Positions 4,906 through 11,835 of a stretch of DNA of 17,038 bases are shown here, in pieces. The stretch is from the NCBI GenBank assembly GCA_027029065.1, contig JALVGO010000088.1:1-17038 (forward strand), read 5' to 3'. The position numbers and the translations under genes were made by a program. Source of the stretch: Sulfurovum sp. Its GTDB lineage: Bacteria > Campylobacterota > Campylobacteria > Campylobacterales > Sulfurovaceae. Positions within the stretch are counted from its first letter, which is position 1, and each line of letters opens with the position of its first letter. The notes beneath the pieces are model-generated. The model saw only the letters and a program-made list of their open reading frames with translations, made no database searches and had not been told where the DNA came from.

Positions 4906-7900
4906 TTATGCGGTTTTCTTTTTGAGGTGACGGTTGCGTGCTGCCAGTATGGTTAGTACAAACAGACCGGCAATGGCGTAGTAGACCCACATCGGAATGG
5001 GTACAGGGTCTCCGGCAGCATAAGAGTGCAGACCGGAAAGGTAGTAGTTGACCCCAAAGTAGGTCATTAGCACTGTCGAATACGCCCAGGTTGCCGCCAC
5101 GTTATAGATAAACGTATCGTTCAGTTTTGGGACAAAGCGCATATGCAACACAGCCGCATAGATCAGAATGGTCACTGCCGCCCAGGTCTCTTTACTATCC
5201 CAGCCCCAGTAGCGTCCCCAGCTCTCGTTCGCCCAGACACCGCCAAGGAAGTTCCCTACTGTCAGCAGCATCAGCCCGATGATCAGCCCCATCTCGGAAA
5301 GATTGGTCAGTTCTTTGATTGAACGGTCGATGTTGGGGTTGCCGCCTTTGCCTCTGATAATGAAAAGGATAAGCACCAGCAGCGAAAGAATAGAACCCAA
5401 TCCAAGGAAGCCGTCACCTGAGATGATGGTTGCCACATGGATCATCAGCCAGTAGGATTTGAGTACAGGTACGAGGTTGGTGATCTCCGGGTTAATAAAA
5501 CTCATATGCGCCACCAGCATGGTAAACCCTGCCAGAAGTGCCGTTCCGGCCAGTGCAAATGGAGAACGGCGCGCAAGAATGATACCCGCAAACACGGTAG
5601 ACGCAGCAATGAAGACAATGGACTCATACGCATTTGACCACGGTGCATGCCCGGCGATATACCAGCGTATACCCATACCGATAATATGCAGTGCAAATCC
5701 GAAGATCAGTACCGCCCATGCAATACGCATCACCCACTTCATAGGGAAGTTCGGCTTCATCACATGGACAAAAGCAAAGATCAGCAGTACCAGTCCCAGT
5801 GTCAAATAGAGCGGGAAGAGCTTGCTGAAGAGTCCCAGTTTGTTGTACCATATCTCCATTTTGATATGCTCAGGGCTTGGCAGTACTGCTGCACCATAGG
5901 TTTTCTGATACTTCTTGATCGCCGCGATCCCAAGATCTGCTTTGTCCCATTTCCCGGTTTTCAGCCCCTCCGCTACGAAAGCAAAATAGGCGGAAATGGT
6001 CATTTTCACCTCTCCTGCCTGCTTTTGGGGAAACGCTTTCAATGCATCAAGCGGTGATACCCATTTGTTGTTTTTGTCTCCGGGCACAGGATAGATACGC
6101 ATCAAAGAGCCCTGATACGCCATATAGGCAACATTGAGACGCTCATCGATCTTGATCAGCTCTTTGTCGTACTGCGACTTCTCCAGCGGCTTTTTACGGC
6201 TTGCGGCAGTGACAACATCAAAAAGTTTGTAAGCGTGGTCGTGTTTGGCATCAAAAAAGTCGGTAAATTTCGCATACTTTGTATCTTCGGAAAGTCCCAG
6301 TTTGAGTGCAATCTTTTTGTGCCCAATTTTAATCATAGGTACATTCTGGTAGAGGTCTGGCTGCATGATCATCCCAAGGAACATCTGATCGGGTTCTACA
6401 CCATAGAGTGATGTGTGTCCCGTGATTTTAGCAATCACCTCATGTGCAACCGTGTCCATTGGCTTCATACGCCCTTTTCCATCCTGCACGGCAAGTGTAC
6501 CGAAGTTAAGTGCATGTTTTGCATCATACGCTTTCATCGCTTTGAGCGTATCGGGATTTACTGCAGGAGATGCTGCCTTGGCATGCTGCGGTGCAGCGCC
6601 AAGCAGGACCACAAAGAGCAATGCCAGTGTCCCCTCCTGAAGTTTTCTCGCTCCTTTGAGCAGTTTCTGGAACCGTCCGTTGGGGATGAAAAGACTCCAG
6701 AGCATACCAATAGCAAGCAGCAGATATCCAAGATAGGTCGGCAGTGTGCCTGGATCATGGTTGACAGAGAGTACCGTTCCAAGTTCATCAGGATCATAGG
6801 AAGACTGGAAGAAACGGTAGTTTCTGTGGTCAAGCACATGGTTCATGTAGATGTGGTACGGCATGGTCAGGTTCTGCTCTTTGTCGATCAATACGACTTT
6901 GCTTGAGTAGGATGCAGGTGTCATAGAACCCGGATAGCGTTCAAGGTTGAAATCTGTCAGTTTGATGCTAAACGGCAGTGTGATGATCTTCGATCCGATA
7001 CGCATCTGAATATCGGCTCCGTTCAGTGAGAAAGTTTTCATGTCACCCACCTGTCCTTTGTAGGGTTTAAAGACAACCTCTTTGCTCTTGTCACCGACTG
7101 TGACTTTCATTTTGATGTATTCGGGTTTTCCCGGTTTGGTTTTCAAGGCATGAGAAACCACTTTAACCGCGGCTTTCTCATGTACCGATTTAAGTACCAC
7201 GGCATTGTTTCCAAAACGGTAGAGCGTACGCTGTGCAAGCGTGTTGGTTCCCGGTTCTATCTGACCGGTGGCACGGGTATTCATATTGAGTGTCTCCATA
7301 ATAAAAGGAAAATCAACGTACAAAGTACCAGGTTCACCCATGATCTTGAATGTCGGTTTGTCGGTCGGTACATTCTCTACATTGTATGCAATATAGAACT
7401 GTCCAAAATCCTTGATGGTACCTTTTTTAAAGTAGTATATCTCTCCCTTTCCTCCGGCAGAGACTTTCAGCTCCAGAAGGGTATTGCCTTTTGGATCGGG
7501 AACGACCTCCTCATCGGCTGTAGGCAGGTACTTCTCAAGTGTAATCTTTACCTCTTTGGAGCCCGCTTTCAGCGTCTCAGAAAGGTGGTTTTTGGTCATT
7601 GTCGAGAAGAAAAGCGGTTTTTCAAGTGATGCATTGCCATCCTTGGTATGGACAAAAACCTCCATCACCTTGACATCTGAGACCATTTTATTGGTACCCT
7701 GTCCTTCTCGGATATGCATGATTCCCTCGTAGCCCTCATAACGGGTGATCAACGCTCCCAGTGCTATCACAATAAATGCAAAGTGAAACAGGAAAACAGG
7801 AAATTTTGTTTTGTAGGTTTTGTATTTGACAATCTGATAGGTCAAAATGGCGATGAAGTAGGCAAGGAAGAACTCGAACCATTTTGCTTTGTAGATCAAC

Positions 7901-8016
7901 GCACGTGCCGTCTGTGTACCGTAATCATTCTCGATAAACGTTGCCACCCCGATGGAGACACCGAACAAGAACATCACCAGTACAGCCATTTTCATTGAAA
8001 AAATCCGCTTAAACAT
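4906..8016 (-). CDS. ccsBA: Fused System II cytochrome c biogenesis protein CcsBA (ResB-CcsA)
   Basis: CcsBA carries haem across the cytoplasmic membrane and attaches it to CXXCH motifs of cytochromes c. The 1036-residue protein joins a ResB half (membrane helices at about 10-28, 46-63, 72-90 and 425-443, with a large periplasmic domain at 95-420) to a CcsA half. The tryptophan-rich WWD motif is at 928-941 (WANESWGRYWGWD). By spacing against the Helicobacter hepaticus protein, the haem-ligand histidines are H78 and H958 in membrane helices and H860 and H997 on the periplasmic side flanking the WWD motif. All four are present, so it should be active. The single-chain form is typical of Campylobacterota. 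The ATG has AAAAGGGAC upstream, a TATAAT promoter and a terminator downstream, so it is a one-gene unit. No thioredoxin-like CcsX or CcdA gene is adjacent. Confidence 0.97.
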   Translation of the reverse strand: MFKRIFSMKMAVLVMFLFGVSIGVATFIENDYGTQTARALIYKAKWFEFFLAYFIAILTYQIVKYKTYKTKFPVFLFHFAFIVIALGALITRYEGYEGIMHIREGQGTNKMVSDVKVMEVFVHTKDGNASLEKPLFFSTMTKNHLSETLKAGSKEVKITLEKYLPTADEEVVPDPKGNTLLELKVSAGGKGEIYYFKKGTIKDFGQFYIAYNVENVPTDKPTFKIMGEPGTLYVDFPFIMETLNMNTRATGQIEPGTNTLAQRTLYRFGNNAVVLKSVHEKAAVKVVSHALKTKPGKPEYIKMKVTVGDKSKEVVFKPYKGQVGDMKTFSLNGADIQMRIGSKIITLPFSIKLTDFNLERYPGSMTPASYSSKVVLIDKEQNLTMPYHIYMNHVLDHRNYRFFQSSYDPDELGTVLSVNHDPGTLPTYLGYLLLAIGMLWSLFIPNGRFQKLLKGARKLQEGTLALLFVVLLGAAPQHAKAASPAVNPDTLKAMKAYDAKHALNFGTLAVQDGKGRMKPMDTVAHEVIAKITGHTSLYGVEPDQMFLGMIMQPDLYQNVPMIKIGHKKIALKLGLSEDTKYAKFTDFFDAKHDHAYKLFDVVTAASRKKPLEKSQYDKELIKIDERLNVAYMAYQGSLMRIYPVPGDKNNKWVSPLDALKAFPQKQAGEVKMTISAYFAFVAEGLKTGKWDKADLGIAAIKKYQKTYGAAVLPSPEHIKMEIWYNKLGLFSKLFPLYLTLGLVLLIFAFVHVMKPNFPMKWVMRIAWAVLIFGFALHIIGMGIRWYIAGHAPWSNAYESIVFIAASTVFAGIILARRSPFALAGTALLAGFTMLVAHMSFINPEITNLVPVLKSYWLMIHVATIISGDGFLGLGSILSLLVLILFIIRGKGGNPNIDRSIKELTNLSEMGLIIGLMLLTVGNFLGGVWANESWGRYWGWDSKETWAAVTILIYAAVLHMRFVPKLNDTFIYNVAATWAYSTVLMTYFGVNYYLSGLHSYAAGDPVPIPMWVYYAIAGLFVLTILAARNRHLKKKTA

Positions 8017-8052
8017 CGTTGTAGTCCCTTTTAGACGCTGTAATAAGAGCCG

Positions 8053-8058
8053 ATTATA
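8053..8058 (-). promoter_or_regulatory. -10 box of ccsBA
   Basis: The minus strand reads TATAAT (context CGTTATAATCGG). The predicted start near 8046 gives a leader of about 30 bases ending in AAAAGGGAC before the ATG. It lies in the 89-bp gap after polA. Confidence 0.65.
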
Positions 8059-8105
8059 ACGGATGTTTGCTAATGGTACGTTAACTGGGAGATTTTTTCT
8101 CTAAA

Positions 8106-10838
8106 TTACTTCAGTTCACCCCAGTTTTCTCCCACACTCATGGAGCACTCAAGCGGTACATTAAGCGGGTAGATATCTTCCATGGTTTTGACAAATCTGC
8201 TGCCGATGCGTTCCACCTCCGATACTGCAATCTCGAAAATCAGTTCATCATGGATCTGCAGCAGCATACGGGCGTCGAGTTTCTCATCTTCTATCATCGT
8301 ATCAATCTGAAGCATAGAGAGTTTGATAAGGTCTGCAGCACTGCCCTGAAAGACGGTATTGACCGACTCGCGCATAAAGGCAGCTTTTTGCATGCCGTTG
8401 GCATTTTCGTAGTCAAAAAAGCGCCGTCTGCCCAGTATTGTCTCTACAAAACCGTCAATCTTTACCTGCTCCTGTATCCCCTCAAGGAACTGTTTGACCG
8501 TTGGGAAGGAGGCAAAGTAGCTGCTGATGATCTCTTTGGCTTCACTTTGAGAAATGCCCAGTTCGGCAGAGAGCTTTTTGGGGCCCATACCGTAGAGCAG
8601 CCCGAAGTTGACAGACTTGGCGAAGTTACGTTTGGCTTTGGCTTCCGCCTCACCAAAGAGTTTGACAGCCGTCGCCATATGGATATCGACCCCCTCTCTA
8701 AATGCCTCAAGCAGTGCGGCATCCTGAGAGAAGTGTGCCAGAAGCCGCAGTTCGATCTGGGAGTAGTCGATGCTGACAAGTTTGTAACCCTCTTTGGCGA
8801 CAAAGACACTGCGCACCCGTCTGCCAAGCTCAGAACGTACCGGAATGTTCTGAAGGTTGGGGTCTTTGGAACTCAACCTTCCCGTTGCCGTACCCGTCTG
8901 AAGGAACGAAGTGTAGATACGGCTTTTTTCATCCGCTTTTGCCAGTTTGAGCAGCGGTTCGACATAGGTAGAGAGCATCTTCTGGTACTCTCGGTAGCTG
9001 AGAATCTTTTCTATGATGGGGTGTTCCCCCTTAAGCCCGCTCAGTACTGCTTCGTTGGTGCTGTAGCCGGTCTTGGTCTTCTTACCGCCTTTGAGTCCAA
9101 GCTGCTGGAAGAGTACGACACCAAGCTGCTGTGTAGAGCGAATGTTGAACTCCGTTCCTGCAAGTGCGTAGATCTCCTCTGTCAGCGTTTGGAGCGCTTC
9201 ACTCAGCTCACCTTTCAACGCGATCAAACGTTCCTGATCGACCTTGATACCCAGATTTTCCATCCGTATGAGCACATTGATAAAGGGGTACTCCACCGTT
9301 TTTGCCTCTTTGAGCAGATGTGTCAGCGAGCCAAGCTCCATACGCTTTTTGATCGCCCCGTAAAGCAGGAAGGTCATCCATGCATCCTCCGCAGCATAGA
9401 AGGTCGCCTCCTCTATCGCTACAGCAGAGAAGTTCTCCCCTTTCTTGACCATCTCTTTGAACGCCTTCATCTCGTAGTTGAAGTACTTCTTTGCCAACGC
9501 ATCCAGCCCGACTTTGCTGCCCGGGTCACTCAGCCACGCCATAATCATCGTATCGGCAAACGGTACCACCTCAGGCAGTGCGAAACGGTTGTAGAGCAGT
9601 GCCAGATCGAACTTGAGATTCTGCCCGATCACACGGCATGTCATCAGCTTCGCCAATGCCGCTTTGGCATCCTCGGCTGCAACCTGCTCCCCAACACCAA
9701 GGTAGCTGTGCGCTATGGGCACATAGTAGGCTTTCTTCTCATCAAGACAGAACGAAAAGCCGACCATCTCTGCCGTTTTGGTATCAAGCCCGGTTGTCTC
9801 CGTATCGAACGCTACCAGTGTCTCTTTGGTAAGCCCCTCAAGTACTGCATCCAACTTCGCTTTTGTATCGAGCATCACCGCCTCAAATGTCAGTATCGGC
9901 TTCTTGGGCTCACTTCTCTTTGCAGCAGATGACGGCATACCGCATTCGGGCATGGGTGCGTTGGTGGTCTGTGCCTTTTTGATCGCCTGTTTCATCTCAT
10001 ATTTTTCAAACTCATCAATGAGACAGGCAAGGTAGTTCTTGTCCTCGAAGACAAAACGGCTCAGATCGAGATCATCATAGACATCATCACGCATCCGTAC
10101 CAGTTCACGGGAGAGAAAGGCACTCTCCTTCCCTTCAAGAAGCAGCTTTTGGATACGCGGTGTACCCGCCTCTTCGATGTACGCATAGATATTCTCAAGC
10201 GTATGAAAGGTGTTGATAAGCTTTGCTGCCCCCTTGACACCAATGCCTTTGACACCGGGCACATTGTCCGAACTGTCCCCTACGATCGCCTGAAAATCAA
10301 CAAAATCCTCCGGCTGCACGCCAAACTTCTCGACACACGCCCCCTCATCGACCTCTTTGCGTTTGACAGCATCGTACAGCACCACCCTGCTGTCATCGAT
10401 GAGCTGGTAGAGGTCTTTGTCATGAGAGACGATGGTTACCTTCATCTCCTTCTCTTTGGCAAACTTCGTTACGGTCGTGATGATATCATCGGCCTCAAAG
10501 CCCTCTTTGGAGAGGTTGGCAAACCCCATCTGTTCGATCCATTTGATGGCAACCGGCAGCTGCTTGATAAGCTCCTCAGGCGGTGCCTCACGGTTGGCTT
10601 TGTACGCCGGATAGATCTCATTTCGAAAGGTTGGCCCTTTGCTGTCGAGGGCAAAGACAAGATAGTCTGTAGCATGGTCTCTGCGGAGAGAATCGACAAG
10701 GTTGATAAATCCTGTCAGCAGTCCGGTGGGAAACCCTTCACTGTTTCGAAGTGGCGGCAGTGCATAGTAGGCACGGAAAAAAAATCCGAATGTGTCAATG
10801 ATAGTGATCGTTTTCAAAATAGCACCTGTTTTTTCCAT
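8106..10838 (-). CDS. polA: DNA polymerase I
   Basis: Pol I removes RNA primers and fills gaps in replication and repair. The 910-residue protein has three domains: 5' nuclease (to about 290, with FEADDII and GDSSDNVPGVKGIG), 3'-5' proofreading exonuclease and polymerase. The exonuclease keeps its acidic residues (D345 and E347 in DTETTG, D411 in NLKFD, Y481 and D485 in YAAEDA), so proofreading should work, unlike in Taq-type enzymes. Polymerase motif A has D691 (IDYSQIELR), the O helix has R737, K741, F745 and Y749, and motif C is QIHDE with D864. The start is uncertain: the ATG at 10836-10838 has only a weak site, whereas a TTG at 10815-10817 follows AGGTG and would give a KTITIIDTFGFFFR start like relatives. 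It is divergent from the small membrane-protein pair. Confidence 0.97.
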   Translation of the reverse strand: MEKTGAILKTITIIDTFGFFFRAYYALPPLRNSEGFPTGLLTGFINLVDSLRRDHATDYLVFALDSKGPTFRNEIYPAYKANREAPPEELIKQLPVAIKWIEQMGFANLSKEGFEADDIITTVTKFAKEKEMKVTIVSHDKDLYQLIDDSRVVLYDAVKRKEVDEGACVEKFGVQPEDFVDFQAIVGDSSDNVPGVKGIGVKGAAKLINTFHTLENIYAYIEEAGTPRIQKLLLEGKESAFLSRELVRMRDDVYDDLDLSRFVFEDKNYLACLIDEFEKYEMKQAIKKAQTTNAPMPECGMPSSAAKRSEPKKPILTFEAVMLDTKAKLDAVLEGLTKETLVAFDTETTGLDTKTAEMVGFSFCLDEKKAYYVPIAHSYLGVGEQVAAEDAKAALAKLMTCRVIGQNLKFDLALLYNRFALPEVVPFADTMIMAWLSDPGSKVGLDALAKKYFNYEMKAFKEMVKKGENFSAVAIEEATFYAAEDAWMTFLLYGAIKKRMELGSLTHLLKEAKTVEYPFINVLIRMENLGIKVDQERLIALKGELSEALQTLTEEIYALAGTEFNIRSTQQLGVVLFQQLGLKGGKKTKTGYSTNEAVLSGLKGEHPIIEKILSYREYQKMLSTYVEPLLKLAKADEKSRIYTSFLQTGTATGRLSSKDPNLQNIPVRSELGRRVRSVFVAKEGYKLVSIDYSQIELRLLAHFSQDAALLEAFREGVDIHMATAVKLFGEAEAKAKRNFAKSVNFGLLYGMGPKKLSAELGISQSEAKEIISSYFASFPTVKQFLEGIQEQVKIDGFVETILGRRRFFDYENANGMQKAAFMRESVNTVFQGSAADLIKLSMLQIDTMIEDEKLDARMLLQIHDELIFEIAVSEVERIGSRFVKTMEDIYPLNVPLECSMSVGENWGELK

Positions 10839-10882
10839 ATTTTAGCCTATTGTCTGTTAGAGGCATCTATCATTTCACAAAG

Positions 10883-10888
10883 TATAAT
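10883..10888 (+). promoter_or_regulatory. Possible -10 box of the membrane-protein pair
   Basis: TATAAT in the context AAAGTATAATTTC within the AT-rich, 160-bp divergent region between polA and the first small membrane-protein gene. It would give a leader of about 105 bases to the ATG at 10999. Other AT-rich hexamers lie nearer, so the assignment is tentative. I could not pick a clear polA promoter in this region. Confidence 0.4.
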
Positions 10889-10998
10889 TTCTTTTTACTC
10901 AGTATTAAGTTTAATTATCTTATTATTTGTTCTAAGGAATAAGAGGGATGATCTTAACGCGGTCATTATATGATAGAAACAAAGGGGAAGCAGCAACA

Positions 10999-11376
10999 AT
11001 GAATCCAATTGAAGCAGTAGGTGTAAAAAACACTTATGGAACACCTGTCATAAGAACACAAACACAACAGAGCAGATCAAAAGCGGTTCAGTATATGCAG
11101 CAGAATGTAGAGCTTGGAGAAACACCGCTGCTCTTCTTCCCTCCTGGGAAAGAGATGCTCTTTCTCGGTATCTATTTTATTACAGTACCTTATATCGTAG
11201 GGCTCTTGTTTCTCTTTTTTTATATCTCAAATATGCAAGTTTCTATTTTTCAATCAATTGGGATGGATACATCTGTCTTTTTTGTATGGATTATTGGCTA
11301 TGAGATACTTGCAGTATTTATCATTCTTTATATTATTAAAAGTGCTATTGCTTTCGCTATTTTTGGGAAAAAATAG
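10999..11376 (+). CDS. Small two-helix membrane protein, paralogue A (unknown function)
   Basis: I do not recognise this 125-residue protein. A polar, Gln-rich N-terminal region (1-41) is followed by TPLLFFPPGKEM and two membrane helices at about 53-77 and 93-118. Both ends are probably cytoplasmic by the positive-inside rule. It is a paralogue of the next gene: 32 of 37 residues match over the core around helix 1. The frame opens at an ATG at 10948, but alignment with the start of the paralogue (MNPIEAVG against MDPIEQIG) points to the ATG at 10999, after AAAGGGGAAG. No catalytic motif is visible. The strict conservation of FFPPGKEMLFLGIYF suggests a functional amphipathic or interfacial segment before helix 1, which is inference. 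Confidence 0.75.
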   Translation: MNPIEAVGVKNTYGTPVIRTQTQQSRSKAVQYMQQNVELGETPLLFFPPGKEMLFLGIYFITVPYIVGLLFLFFYISNMQVSIFQSIGMDTSVFFVWIIGYEILAVFIILYIIKSAIAFAIFGKK

Positions 11377-11377
11377 T

Positions 11378-11383
11378 TATAAT
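11378..11383 (+). promoter_or_regulatory. -10 box of paralogue B
   Basis: TATAAT (context GTTATAATAATC), starting two bases after the stop codon of paralogue A. It would give a leader of about 24 bases with AAGGGA. It suggests that the second copy can be transcribed on its own. Confidence 0.5.
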
Positions 11384-11413
11384 AATCTTGTATATATAAA
11401 CAAGGGAAGACAG

Positions 11414-11821
11414 ATGGATCCAATAGAACAAATTGGCAAAGATATAGATTATAGTAAACCTATTCAAAGAAAGAAGATAAAAAGAAAAAATACCAGTTTT
11501 TCACAGCAAGAGGTTGATTTACAAAAAACACCATTTCTCTTTTTTCCTCCGGGAAAAGAGATGCTCTTTTTGGGTATCTATTTTGTCACTATACCCTATA
11601 TTGTCGGTCTTGTTTTTCTTTTTTTTTATGTCTCAAACGGAAATGCTTCGACATTCGGTTCTTTGAGTACAGACTCCAATTTCTTCTTGGTTTGGGCTCT
11701 GGGGTATGAGATCGTTGCTGTCTTTATTTTGCTGATGATCGTTAAAAGTGCCATTAGTTTCAGTATTAAAAATGCACAAACATCCGAAAGAAGGAAACCT
11801 CCCAAAAAAAGATACAGATAA
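11414..11821 (+). CDS. Small two-helix membrane protein, paralogue B (unknown function)
   Basis: A 135-residue paralogue of the preceding gene. It has a basic N-terminal segment (QRKKIKRKN at 18-26), then TPFLFFPPGKEM, helix 1 at about 51-73 and helix 2 at about 90-116. A basic tail (SERRKPPKKRYR), absent from paralogue A, ends the protein, which places both ends in the cytoplasm. The start ATG follows AAGGGA at six bases, and the frame further upstream overlaps paralogue A in another phase, so this start is preferred. The two copies differ mainly in the N-terminal region, the loop between the helices and the tail. It converges on uvrA with only 14 bp between stop codons. Function unknown. 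Confidence 0.78.
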   Translation: MDPIEQIGKDIDYSKPIQRKKIKRKNTSFSQQEVDLQKTPFLFFPPGKEMLFLGIYFVTIPYIVGLVFLFFYVSNGNASTFGSLSTDSNFFLVWALGYEIVAVFILLMIVKSAISFSIKNAQTSERRKPPKKRYR

Positions 11822-11835
11822 CCTTATCTCTCTTT

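Noticed and set aside
8085..8105. GAGA-A6-TCTC hairpin after polA as terminator
   Set aside because: The 4-bp stem is too short and no T tract follows on the minus strand.
8250..9932. 560-codon open frame on the plus strand, opposite polA
   Set aside because: It lies wholly antisense to a well-identified polA, its product is unlike any known family, and its length is explained by the codon bias of the opposite strand.
10149..10973. 274-codon plus-strand frame opposite the start of polA
   Set aside because: Antisense shadow of the PolA 5' nuclease domain, running into the AT-rich divergent region; no ribosome-binding site or recognisable domain.
11258..11413. Upstream extension of paralogue B (start at 11258)
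   Set aside because: This part overlaps the end of paralogue A in another phase; the alignment of the two paralogues and the ribosome-binding site favour 11414.
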